Positions 57,175 through 63,922 of a stretch of DNA of 64,000 nucleotides are shown here, one piece after another; positions within the stretch are counted from its first letter, which is position 1, and each line of letters begins with the position of its first letter. The notes under the pieces were generated by a model. That model had not been told where the DNA came from and searched no databases. It saw nothing but the letters and a program-made list of their open reading frames with translations. The DNA is taken from the NCBI RefSeq assembly GCF_001428545.1, contig NZ_LMHZ01000056.1, forward strand, positions 62,001 to 126,000, given 5' to 3'. The DNA comes from Noviherbaspirillum sp. Root189. GTDB lineage: Bacteria; Pseudomonadota; Gammaproteobacteria; Burkholderiales; Burkholderiaceae_D. The position numbers were made by a program, and so were the translations under genes.

Positions 57175-57772
57175 CGGGCGCATTGTCATCATCTCAGGGA
57201 AAACCCGGTCGGGGAAAACGGTCTACGTAGAACGGCGGACGCGTTCGGATAAGCGTATTTTCGCTTGGGACCCTGAAGACCAATGGTCGCAGGTCCGTGG
57301 ATTCCAACGCGTTACAACACGGGCGGAACTGGCGCGACTGGCAGACAAGCCGGGACAAATGAAAGTTGCCTATGTCGCGTCGGCAAACCTAAAAGAAGAA
57401 TTCAATTTCTTCTGCCGGTGCGCCTTCCATTGGGGGCGGTTCCATGGTGGCGGGGTAGTAATTGCGGAGGAACTTGCGGACGTGACTACCACGGCAAAAG
57501 CGCCAGATGCTTGGGGGATCATCATTAGAAGGGGTCTCAAGAGGGGTATCACAATGTACTGCATTTCGCAGCGGTGGGCGGAGGCAGATAAAACGGCCTT
57601 TGGCAATGCGTCTGAGTACGTCTGTTTTATGTCGGCCAGTGCGGACGATGTGACCTATCTATGCCGGAAAACACGTATTCCGGGAGAGGAATTAGACCAA
57701 TTGATGCCTCTGCAATACATCAGATTTGAGCCGGGAAAGCCATTGGAGCGCGGGAAAATCAAATTCCGCTAG
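57161..57772 (+). CDS. A32-like genome-packaging ATPase
   Basis: A P-loop ATPase of 203 aa, close to PM2 P9 in size. Walker A is GKTRSGKT (13-20). The Walker B segment is GVVIAEE (98-104), preceded by GGG. A sensor-like C-I-S-Q-R follows at about 132. There is no transmembrane helix, which separates it from Zot-type proteins of filamentous phages. In internal-membrane double-jelly-roll viruses this ATPase packages or processes the genome. Confidence 0.85.
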   Translation: MQTNDGRIVIISGKTRSGKTVYVERRTRSDKRIFAWDPEDQWSQVRGFQRVTTRAELARLADKPGQMKVAYVASANLKEEFNFFCRCAFHWGRFHGGGVVIAEELADVTTTAKAPDAWGIIIRRGLKRGITMYCISQRWAEADKTAFGNASEYVCFMSASADDVTYLCRKTRIPGEELDQLMPLQYIRFEPGKPLERGKIKFR

Positions 57773-57796
57773 GGGTTCCTGAGGAGGTATCTATTG

Positions 57797-57831
57797 ACAG
57801 CCTGCGCATATATGCAGGCTGTTTGTTTTTT
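57797..57831 (+). terminator. Rho-independent terminator before the capsid operon
   Basis: ACAGCCTGC pairs perfectly with GCAGGCTGT around an 8-nt loop, followed by TTGTTTTTT. It separates the replication/packaging block from the structural block, so the structural genes must have a promoter downstream of it or be read through. Confidence 0.9.
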
Positions 57832-57881
57832 GGGCGTCGGAATTGCAACATGGGGACTCGTTACAACAGGGGGCGCAAGCC

Positions 57882-57980
57882 ATGAACCAAACCGTAAAAA
57901 CAGTTTTGATTGTCGTGGCGACGATGGCTCTGGTCTATCGCGTTACCGATGTTCGTAGACTGGTCACTAACTCTTTCTAA
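57882..57980 (+). CDS. 32-aa membrane peptide, first of a tandem pair
   Basis: The frame begins MNQTVKTVLIVVATMALVY and ends with a basic segment (RVTDVRRLVTNSF). One hydrophobic helix spans about residues 7-19. The next gene encodes a similar peptide of identical length. It sits just before the capsid gene, fitting the many tiny membrane proteins of PM2-like virions. Confidence 0.78.
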   Translation: MNQTVKTVLIVVATMALVYRVTDVRRLVTNSF

Positions 57981-57989
57981 GGAACCGAA

Positions 57990-58088
57990 ATGAATGCATA
58001 TCTGAAAACCGCTCTGATCGCACTGGCAGCAGTTGCCGTGATCTCCCGCGTTGATGCTGCAAAAAAAGTCGTTTTTAACCTCGCCTAA
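57990..58088 (+). CDS. 32-aa membrane peptide, second of a tandem pair
   Basis: The frame begins MNAYLKTALIALAAVAVIS, with RVDAAKKVVFNLA after it. Shared with its neighbour are the MN start, KT then a hydrophobic block, the Arg-Val pair at the end of the helix and an Asn near the C-terminus. It lies 9 bp after the first peptide, behind an AAGGAA site, and 14 bp before the capsid gene. Confidence 0.8.
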   Translation: MNAYLKTALIALAAVAVISRVDAAKKVVFNLA

Positions 58089-58102
58089 GATCGGGGCATC
58101 AC

Positions 58103-58891
58103 ATGCAAATTCTGAAAAATCTTCCGTTCTTTAACGTCGTCGCAACCGGTGTTGCGTCGTTGTCTCTGCCATTGGGCATGACATACGAACGCATCATTCT
58201 GGAACTCGGCGGCACTGCCTTTACTAAGGCAATGATTACCGATCTGAAGGCCAAACTTAACGGTAAGGTGATCTGGCAAACAACCGGCGCAAAGCTGGAT
58301 TTGCTGAACAAATTCCGTGGCCTTGCGACAGACGCTTCGCACTTGGTGATGGACTTCACCGAAATTTTCGCTCGTGATGAAGTCGGCCAAAGCCTCGGCG
58401 CTATCGGCACTGCGGACGGCGTCGGCAGCTTCACTCTCGAAGTCACCATTACAGGCGCTACGGCTCCTACGCTGGAAAGTTGGTCTGTCCTGTCTGGTCC
58501 TAAGAAGCTCAGCGTCATCAATAAGCTGCTGAGCTATAACGTGACGCTGGGCGCGGCGGGTAAGTTCCCGATTCAACTGCCTTACGGTAATCAGGGCGGG
58601 AGCATTATCAAGCGCGTTGGCTTCTTCAATTCGTATATGACAGAACTCGAAGTGAAGAAAAACGGTCTGGTGATTCATGACACTAAAAAGGTCATCAATG
58701 AATACTTCCAGACTGAGAACCGTCGCGTTCCTCAAGCGGGTCTGTATGTCGCTGACTTCATTGTCGATAACAACCAGTCCGGCATGCTGGTGACAGCAGA
58801 TGCACAGTCCATGCAGTGGAATGCAACCGTTTCGCAAGCTGACGTCATCACAGTCCAGGTCGAATATCTCGATTTGCTGAACAACCTGTAA
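58103..58891 (+). CDS. Major capsid protein, PM2 P2-like double jelly roll
   Basis: A 262-aa beta-rich protein without signal peptide or membrane segment, close to the 269 aa of PM2 P2. The N-terminal pattern NLPFFNVVATGVASLSLPLG followed by M-T-Y-E resembles the P2 opening (an N-V-A-x-G run, then L-P-I-G-Q-T-Y-E), from memory. TDLKAKLNGKVIWQTTG and GSFTLEVTITGATAPTLESW continue the similarity. Two repeating halves of alternating beta pattern fit a double jelly roll. It follows the ATPase and two membrane peptides, as in related viruses. Confidence 0.82.
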   Translation: MQILKNLPFFNVVATGVASLSLPLGMTYERIILELGGTAFTKAMITDLKAKLNGKVIWQTTGAKLDLLNKFRGLATDASHLVMDFTEIFARDEVGQSLGAIGTADGVGSFTLEVTITGATAPTLESWSVLSGPKKLSVINKLLSYNVTLGAAGKFPIQLPYGNQGGSIIKRVGFFNSYMTELEVKKNGLVIHDTKKVINEYFQTENRRVPQAGLYVADFIVDNNQSGMLVTADAQSMQWNATVSQADVITVQVEYLDLLNNL

Positions 58892-58903
58892 TCGGGGCCA
58901 TGA

Positions 58904-59179
58904 ATGGACGAAGATCAAACAACCGTTGATAGCGGTCCTGCATGGTGGCAACAGACGCTTGACTTCGTGGTTAAGGCTGCGGCGACGAAAAAGTTTTCAA
59001 CGCCGCAGCTTCAAAACGGGCAGAGCTACTACGTCGACCAAAACGGCAATGTGGTGCCAACAGGCCAGATCATTAACCGTGTGCCGGGTCAACTTGCAAA
59101 CACCATGGCGTCAAACCCCATGGTCATGCTAGCTGGCTTGGCGCTGGTGGGCGTGGTGCTTTACAAGCTGGTGAAGTAA
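58904..59179 (+). CDS. Virion membrane protein candidate, 91 aa
   Basis: A soluble N-terminal part (Gln/Asn/Thr-rich, with YYVDQNGNVVPTGQ) ends in one membrane helix, MVMLAGLALVGVVLYKLVK (about 73-91). The tail-anchor layout recurs in the next two genes. It starts 12 bp after the capsid gene and overlaps the next start by 1 bp. Confidence 0.78.
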   Translation: MDEDQTTVDSGPAWWQQTLDFVVKAAATKKFSTPQLQNGQSYYVDQNGNVVPTGQIINRVPGQLANTMASNPMVMLAGLALVGVVLYKLVK

Positions 59180-59487
59180 TGAGCGCGCAAAATGTGGCGG
59201 CTGGCACGATGTTGATGAGTCAGTTACTAGGATCATCGTCGGTTGCTTCCGCCGCTAATCCATATGTGGCGGCGGCCAACCTGTTAGGTTCGGCGGCAGC
59301 GTCGAACGCTACCTCGTCGGCGGACGGTAATACGTTCGGGGGCGGCTACGATCATTCGGGGTGGAATGTCAATTTCGGCAGCGGAGGGATCACCAGCAGC
59401 GCGACGCGTGAAGCGGCAAGCCAATGGATCGGCATTGCTGCGGGCGTCGTTACTTTGCTAGTCGCTTTCAAAATGCTCAAGAGGTAA
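59179..59487 (+). CDS. Virion membrane protein candidate, 102 aa
   Basis: The sequence is rich in Ala, Ser and Gly (SSVASAANPYVAAANLLGSA) and ends in one membrane helix, WIGIAAGVVTLLVAFKMLKR. The start overlaps the stop of the previous gene (TAATG). It is likely a tail-anchored component of the virion membrane. Confidence 0.78.
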   Translation: MSAQNVAAGTMLMSQLLGSSSVASAANPYVAAANLLGSAAASNATSSADGNTFGGGYDHSGWNVNFGSGGITSSATREAASQWIGIAAGVVTLLVAFKMLKR

Positions 59488-59491
59488 AAAA

Positions 59492-60154
59492 ATGGGTTTA
59501 TTCGGCGGCGGCAATTCCAGTAGCAGCACCGTAAATGAAACGCAAAATAATGACCGGCGCGTTGCGTTAGACAACGCGTCGCAAGGCATTACCGGCGACG
59601 GTAACGCCTTGTCGGTCATCACAAACACAACTACGTCTGATTTAGGCTCGATTGCTAAGGCAATGGCGCTGAGTGGCAATGTAGTAACTGCGGCGAGCGA
59701 CTCATTAATGGGGTCGCTATCGCTTGCTGATCGAACGGTGGGCGGTGCACTTGCGGCTAACTCGTCTGTCATTCGCGATGCACTATCGGCGACAAGCCTC
59801 GCAACGCGAGACGCAATTACTGCCGTATCTGGGGCGAATAGTAGTTCGCTGAACTTCGCCTCACAGGTCAACCGGGATTCCTTAGACCTTGCGGCGCGTG
59901 GTCAGTCAATGATTGCGACCAGCGCGGCGGAATCGCTCGGCATGGTCGGTCATGTGGTCGACCTCGCTTTCAAAGCGAACGACAACAATACAAAAATGTC
60001 GCTTGAGGCAAGCTCCAATGCAGCGAACCTCGTCGGGCGGGCATACGACACGGCGACCGGGTATCAAGCGGAGAAGCAGACCGCAGATAGTAAATATTTG
60101 GTGATCGCGGGCTTGGTTGCGGTTGCCTTGGTTGCTATGAGGGCCTTCAAATAA
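59492..60154 (+). CDS. Virion membrane protein candidate with coiled body, 220 aa
   Basis: The start MGLFGGGNSSSSTVNETQNN is glycine- and serine-rich. A long Ala/Ser/Asp/Thr-rich middle is probably helical. One C-terminal helix, YLVIAGLVAVALVAMRAFK, anchors it. It has the same tail-anchor plan as the two preceding proteins and is the largest of the three. A role spanning capsid and internal membrane is plausible. Confidence 0.77.
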   Translation: MGLFGGGNSSSSTVNETQNNDRRVALDNASQGITGDGNALSVITNTTTSDLGSIAKAMALSGNVVTAASDSLMGSLSLADRTVGGALAANSSVIRDALSATSLATRDAITAVSGANSSSLNFASQVNRDSLDLAARGQSMIATSAAESLGMVGHVVDLAFKANDNNTKMSLEASSNAANLVGRAYDTATGYQAEKQTADSKYLVIAGLVAVALVAMRAFK

Positions 60155-60729
60155 TGCAACAGTTTATTCAAGCGTTAGGGGCCGGGGCAATCTGGCAGCT
60201 ACAAACCGGAGGCAACTATTTCCGGCTGGTGTCAAGTCCTTCGCCGGTCGATATCAAGTTCTTTCGTGCAGGTCAGGAAATAGCAAGCGCAACCCAAATG
60301 GATACCGGGTTCTATCTGAAACCGGCAGGTGGGTTTGATCGCATAGATATCACCAATGCGACGGCACAGACCATAAAAATCATGGTGCTTGATGGTGACG
60401 GCGGCTATGACCATTTCAACGTAGACCTTACCAGCGCGTTGGCAAACCTGCGCATTGAACAGGCGTCGACGGTCAATCAAATTGCGGCGGTCAATGTCGG
60501 CACAGTGGCAACCGCATTGGTTGCGGCCTCGGCGCTGCGCAAGGGCCTGCGCTTCACAAATGACGGTTCTGCGGACGTGTACCTAGGCGGCGCTGGCGTG
60601 ACAGTCGCGGGCGGCGCGATCAAGATCGCTTCCGGCCAAACATGGATTGAAGATCAGGCAGCGCCAGCGGCATGGTATGGAATCAGCGCATCGGCGGGAC
60701 AGTCCGTCAGAATTCAGGAGCTAATCTAA
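60154..60729 (+). CDS. Minor structural protein candidate, 191 aa
   Basis: A beta-rich protein. The C-terminal half has the phage-structural pattern KGLRFTNDGSADVYLGGAGV, GGAIKIASGQTWIED and WYGISASAGQSVRI, seen in small beta-sandwich receptor or vertex proteins. No membrane segment is present. Its place between the membrane-protein run and the glycine-rich protein suggests a vertex or penton base role. Confidence 0.75.
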   Translation: MQQFIQALGAGAIWQLQTGGNYFRLVSSPSPVDIKFFRAGQEIASATQMDTGFYLKPAGGFDRIDITNATAQTIKIMVLDGDGGYDHFNVDLTSALANLRIEQASTVNQIAAVNVGTVATALVAASALRKGLRFTNDGSADVYLGGAGVTVAGGAIKIASGQTWIEDQAAPAAWYGISASAGQSVRIQELI

Positions 60730-61274
60730 TGGCCGGTTTAATTGGTACAAGCGGCGGCAAAACTCTGCGCGTGATGGAGTTTCGTGCTTCAGGCACGTTC
60801 ACAGTGCCATCAGGCGTAAAAACCGTTGAACTGTTCCTCGTCGGCGGCGGCGGCGGTACGGCATCTAATACCTATGCGGCGGGGCAGGGCGGCAACGTCG
60901 TGAAAACGAAGTATGACGTGAACGGAAAAGCGTCTTGCGCGGTCGTGATTGGTGCGGGCGGAGCGGCGGGCGGCAGTGACGGCGGAAATACATCGTTTGA
61001 CGGCGTGGCAATCGCTTACGGCGGCTCAGGAAACGGGATTCGTGCGACGGATTCTAGCGGGTCATTCGGTCCTGAAACGGGATCGTCAACAGGAGTAGTG
61101 GTTGGCGTGGACGGTTTCGGCGGCAATGGCGTAACAGTCAGCTATCCATATGCAGCGCATCCTGCAAACGGCGCTAAATCTTTGTCAGCGGGACCAGCTA
61201 ATACCGGGGCCGGTGCTTCGGGCGGCAACAGGGCTGGCGGTTCTGGTTATGCACGTGTGGAGTGGTACGAATGA
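60729..61274 (+). CDS. Glycine-rich spike / receptor-binding candidate, 181 aa
   Basis: The start ATG overlaps the previous stop. After FTVPSGVKTVELFLVGGGGG comes a glycine/serine/asparagine-rich repeat-like region (GAGGAAGGSDGGNT), a pattern typical of phage fibre and spike tips. The C-terminus GGSGYARVEWYE is also common in such tips. It is the best spike candidate. A small chaperone-like gene follows. Confidence 0.77.
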   Translation: MAGLIGTSGGKTLRVMEFRASGTFTVPSGVKTVELFLVGGGGGTASNTYAAGQGGNVVKTKYDVNGKASCAVVIGAGGAAGGSDGGNTSFDGVAIAYGGSGNGIRATDSSGSFGPETGSSTGVVVGVDGFGGNGVTVSYPYAAHPANGAKSLSAGPANTGAGASGGNRAGGSGYARVEWYE

Positions 61275-61477
61275 AAAAGACAGAACAACTTTTTGCGATT
61301 GTATCGGGCGGTATTGTGCAAAACATCATCGTTGCTGATAAGTCCTTTGCGGATCTCATCGCGCCGGATTATGACGCGGTGGCCGAATGCACAGGCAACC
61401 CAGATGCTTACATTGGCGGCGAGTATGTCAACGGCGCATTTGTGCCACGTCCTGAGCCTGTAAGTGATGCGGCGTGA
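61271..61477 (+). CDS. Small protein following the spike gene, 68 aa
   Basis: Starts at the ATG overlapping the spike stop codon. The sequence FAIVSGGIVQNIIVADKSFA with a following GEYVNGAFVPRPEP resembles the short proteins that follow tail-fibre genes and help their folding. That is a resemblance, not a firm assignment. It overlaps the endolysin gene by 11 bp. Confidence 0.72.
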   Translation: MKKTEQLFAIVSGGIVQNIIVADKSFADLIAPDYDAVAECTGNPDAYIGGEYVNGAFVPRPEPVSDAA

Positions 61478-62147
61478 AGTCCTAATTTGCGCGTATGGAT
61501 TGCTCCTTGGCGTGGCTTTCTACGAATGGAAGAAGCGCCAGGGCGAACAAGTGACAGACGATGAAGGCGATTCAGATTTTGTCGATGACGTTACAAGCGA
61601 ACTTGAATCAGCAGCGGCAACCGCGGCGAATTTCTTAGACTCGGCAACGGGGGGATTCTTGAAAATTTCAGCAATGCGAACGGTCGATTTATCCGTTCTG
61701 ACTAATCCAAACGTGCAAGCAATTTTGCGCGTGATCCGTACCGGGGAAGGCACGGCAGATGAGGCGGGATATCGTCGCATCTTTGGCGGCCAGATGTTCA
61801 CATCGTATGACGATCATCCACGCATCACGGTAACGAAAAGCGGTTACAAGAGCACGGCGGCGGGCGCATATCAAATGCTGGCGTCGACGTGGGATGAAAC
61901 CCGCAAGATGATGGGTTTAAGCGATTTTTCGCCAGCGTCGCAGGATGCGGCAGCAGTAGGGCGCATCGCAGCGCGTGGGGCGCTTCCTGACGTGCTGGCG
62001 GGCCGGTTTGATGTGGCAATCAAGAAGATTGCAAAAGAGTGGGCCAGCTTGCCCGGATCGCCTTACGGTCAACCTGTAATGACGATCGACAAAGCGCGGC
62101 AAATTTACGCAATGGCGGGCGGTGAAACTACAACGGCGGTGGCATGA
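61467..62147 (+). CDS. Lambda R-like lytic transglycosylase (GH104) with membrane segment
   Basis: A 226-aa peptidoglycan-degrading enzyme. The C-terminal domain closely tracks lambda R: GEGT with catalytic Glu94, RIFGGQMFTSYDDHPR, KSTAAGAYQMLASTWDE, LSDFSPASQDAAAV, RGALPDVLAG and WASLPGSPYGQP. An N-terminal hydrophobic stretch (VLICAYGLLLGVAFYEW, 5-21) and an acidic helical linker precede it; lambda R lacks these. The anchor suggests a signal-anchored endolysin or a virion-membrane enzyme used at entry. Confidence 0.9.
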   Translation: MRREVLICAYGLLLGVAFYEWKKRQGEQVTDDEGDSDFVDDVTSELESAAATAANFLDSATGGFLKISAMRTVDLSVLTNPNVQAILRVIRTGEGTADEAGYRRIFGGQMFTSYDDHPRITVTKSGYKSTAAGAYQMLASTWDETRKMMGLSDFSPASQDAAAVGRIAARGALPDVLAGRFDVAIKKIAKEWASLPGSPYGQPVMTIDKARQIYAMAGGETTTAVA

Positions 62148-62404
62148 GCGCAAAAGACATTTTGATTTTCGCAGGTGTTGCGGTGGCGGCATATATGGTG
62201 CTCAAGCGACGGGGCGCGGCATCGTCGTTTGCAACCGAAATTCCAAACTCGGCTCTGCCGGGGCAAAACGGATACGGGTGGCGCTATTTCTCGGACGGCA
62301 CGGCGATTTCTCCCGATGGTACGTATTACCTGAAGGGCAAAGTCATTTCCAGCACGTATGACGGCGTAAGCGTCGGTTCTAACTACGGGAATCTGACAAC
62401 GTGA
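62144..62404 (+). CDS. Membrane-anchored provirus protein, 86 aa
   Basis: One N-terminal helix (ILIFAGVAVAAYMVLKRRG, about 6-24) followed by a small soluble domain rich in Gly, Ser and Tyr (YGWRYFSDGTAISPDGTYYL). The ATG overlaps the endolysin stop (ATGA), so it may act with it. No family is recognised. Confidence 0.75.
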   Translation: MSAKDILIFAGVAVAAYMVLKRRGAASSFATEIPNSALPGQNGYGWRYFSDGTAISPDGTYYLKGKVISSTYDGVSVGSNYGNLTT

Positions 62405-62700
62405 TAAACCAGCGGACATTGGTCATTGCGGCGGCGGGCGTCGGCGCGGCGGTGCTCTTGTACGTGGTAACGCGGGGCGCAAAGAATGTTGGGCAAGACA
62501 TCGGCAGCGGGGCGATTGATCTGGCAGACGGTGTTGTAAAGGGCGCGGTGACTTCTGCTGGCTCAATTCTTGGCATTCCACTTACGGATGCAGAGAAGGC
62601 GGCAAAGGCGCGAAAAGAGGGCGACGTGTGGGCTGCGTCTGAGTACATGCCAGCGGTCGATTTTATTAAATGGCTAGCCGCTGGCATGCCAAAAAACTAG
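62401..62700 (+). CDS. Membrane-anchored provirus protein, 99 aa
   Basis: A GTG start overlaps the previous stop. One N-terminal helix (TLVIAAAGVGAAVLLYVV) is followed by a helical segment ending in WLAAGMPKN. It has the same N-anchored plan as the preceding protein. The function is unknown. Confidence 0.75.
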   Translation: MINQRTLVIAAAGVGAAVLLYVVTRGAKNVGQDIGSGAIDLADGVVKGAVTSAGSILGIPLTDAEKAAKARKEGDVWAASEYMPAVDFIKWLAAGMPKN

Positions 62701-62708
62701 GGGGAAGC

Positions 62709-62864
62709 ATGGATCGCATTAACGAAGCAAGTACATGGGCGGGACTCGGTTTGATGGTTCCGGCCATTGGTGAACTGGTGATGACGGGCGGGAAAAGCGC
62801 AACGGCGTGGGGCCAGCTTATCGGCGGTCTAATCGCAATTATCAAGCGCGAAAAGGCAGCGTAA
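62709..62864 (+). CDS. Small hydrophobic provirus protein, 51 aa
   Basis: Starts at the ATG giving MDRINEASTWAGLGLMVPAI, behind a GGGGGAAG site. Two weakly hydrophobic parts (LGLMVPAIGELVM and WGQLIGGLIAII) are followed by a basic end. Size and pattern fit a holin or a minor membrane protein. Confidence 0.68.
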   Translation: MDRINEASTWAGLGLMVPAIGELVMTGGKSATAWGQLIGGLIAIIKREKAA

Positions 62865-62866
62865 TT

Positions 62867-63007
62867 ATGTCCATTGCTGAAACCCTGCAATTGCTGAACG
62901 GGGCGGGCGTGCTATCGCTGGCGGCGGCTATTTTCAAGTGGGGTGTAGCAATGGAAAAGCGCGTGACGGTACTAGAAACTATCAATGACGTGAAAGGCAA
63001 AAAATGA
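62867..63007 (+). CDS. Small membrane provirus protein, 46 aa
   Basis: M-S-I-A-E-T-L-Q-L-L-N starts a peptide with one helix (VLSLAAAIFKWGVAM) and a basic C-terminus (NDVKGKK). It begins 3 bp after the previous gene and overlaps the basic peptide gene by 4 bp. It might be a holin partner or spanin-like helper. Confidence 0.68.
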   Translation: MSIAETLQLLNGAGVLSLAAAIFKWGVAMEKRVTVLETINDVKGKK

Positions 63008-63105
63008 CGAAGAAAAAAGCAGCGCCGAAAAAGCGCAAACCGAAAACGCCAGCACGCAAGGCGAACGGACAATTCAAAAAGCGCAAGAGCGCCAAGAAGA
63101 AATAA
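63004..63105 (+). CDS. 33-aa Lys/Arg peptide, DNA-condensing candidate
   Basis: Nearly half of the residues are Lys or Arg, for example MTKKKAAPKKRKPKTPARK, and there is no acidic residue. Such peptides compact DNA in small virions. It is coupled to the preceding gene by an ATGA overlap and is the last gene of the structural operon. Confidence 0.78.
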   Translation: MTKKKAAPKKRKPKTPARKANGQFKKRKSAKKK

Positions 63106-63109
63106 AAAT

Positions 63110-63135
63110 GGCCCGGTGATGATCCGGGCCTTTTT
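63110..63135. terminator. Terminator at the end of the structural operon
   Basis: GGCCCGG pairs with CCGGGCC around a 7-nt loop, followed by TTTTT on the + strand and preceded by A-rich sequence. It can also end the convergent lipoprotein gene. Confidence 0.88.
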
Positions 63136-63137
63136 CA

Positions 63138-63455
63138 TTAAACGCATGTGAATGTCAGCGTTACGCGGTAATCAACTGGCGGGTTAATCAACCCGGATTT
63201 ATTGAGCATTTCGCCAAGAACGGTGTTTGGAACCTGCGGGATAGTTTCGTCTTTCTGGTCTGAGACTTCGTATCGCTTTTTTAGCCGTGAGCATTGAGAC
63301 TCAGCGCCAGAAAGCGCGTCATTGAGCGCTATAGGTTGCGTCTGTCCGTAGGAAATCGTTTTGTATATCCCGCCAGTCTGAGGAATGACGGTTGCGTTGG
63401 TTGCGCATCCGGCAATGGCAAGGACCGTGATGGTGATGGCGATAGATTTTCTCAT
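63138..63455 (-). CDS. Small lipoprotein of the provirus, 105 aa
   Basis: The signal peptide MRKSIAITITVLAIAGC carries lipobox IAGC (Cys17). The mature part is Thr/Gln/Ser-rich without recognised domain. It is on the strand opposite to the structural genes, together with the HTH gene, so it may be expressed from the integrated state. Superinfection exclusion or surface modification are possibilities only. Confidence 0.78.
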   Translation of the reverse strand: MRKSIAITITVLAIAGCATNATVIPQTGGIYKTISYGQTQPIALNDALSGAESQCSRLKKRYEVSDQKDETIPQVPNTVLGEMLNKSGLINPPVDYRVTLTFTCV

Positions 63456-63478
63456 TTAAAGCTCCCTGATTTATTAGG

Positions 63479-63811
63479 CTATGCCGTTTTATGGAATGGG
63501 TCTTTTGCGGCAGGTTCGGCAGTATGCGGCTTTTTATTTGGCGGTGTGAACTGGATAACGTCGCCGGTAACCAAACCTAAGCGGGCGAGCCGAGGTTGCA
63601 TGTTCATTTGTCGAAGTCGTTCGGCATGTTCCATCTTTTGCAGGCGGATAATTTCAGGAACCCACCAGGGCATTTTCGTTTTGCCTGAAATCCAATCATG
63701 TACGGTCCTTTCAGATCGACGCAGGCGTTTTGCTAAATCTGGTAAGGCAATAAATTGCGCATGGTAGGCCAATTCCTGCGGATTCCCATAGCGTAAATTC
63801 GGGTAACGCAT
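63479..63811 (-). CDS. HTH-like regulator at the right end of the provirus, 110 aa
   Basis: The second ATG is chosen for its better GGAG spacing. The HTH-like segment is IALPDLAKRLRRSERTVHDWISG, followed by KTKMPWWVPEIIRL. The remainder is soluble and Pro-rich. It lies 23 bp upstream of the lipoprotein gene on the same strand, so both are probably co-transcribed. It may be a second regulator next to attR. Confidence 0.75.
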   Translation of the reverse strand: MRYPNLRYGNPQELAYHAQFIALPDLAKRLRRSERTVHDWISGKTKMPWWVPEIIRLQKMEHAERLRQMNMQPRLARLGLVTGDVIQFTPPNKKPHTAEPAAKDPFHKTA

Positions 63812-63831
63812 CATTTCTCCAATGAAACAAA

Positions 63832-63865
63832 AAGGCCGGGTTTACAGTAACCCCGGCCTTGTTAT
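63832..63865 (+). terminator. Terminator-like hairpin near the right end
   Basis: AAGGCCGGG pairs with CCCGGCCTT around an 11-nt loop, followed by GTTATT. It separates the provirus's right regulator gene from the attachment site. Confidence 0.65.
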
Positions 63866-63910
63866 TTGGCATCCCATGTTCATGGGAAATTGCTTGACAG
63901 AATGTTTCTT

Positions 63911-63921
63911 GGTAGCACCGG
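63911..63921 (+). repeat. Inverted repeat arm next to attR
   Basis: GGTAGCACCGG, the exact reverse complement of the arm at 52837-52847, ending immediately before attR. Confidence 0.7.
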
Positions 63922-63922
63922 A

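Noticed and set aside
57161-57772. Zot-like filamentous phage protein
   Set aside because: The P-loop protein has no transmembrane helix, and the adjacent capsid candidate is a 262-aa beta-rich protein rather than a tiny filamentous coat protein.
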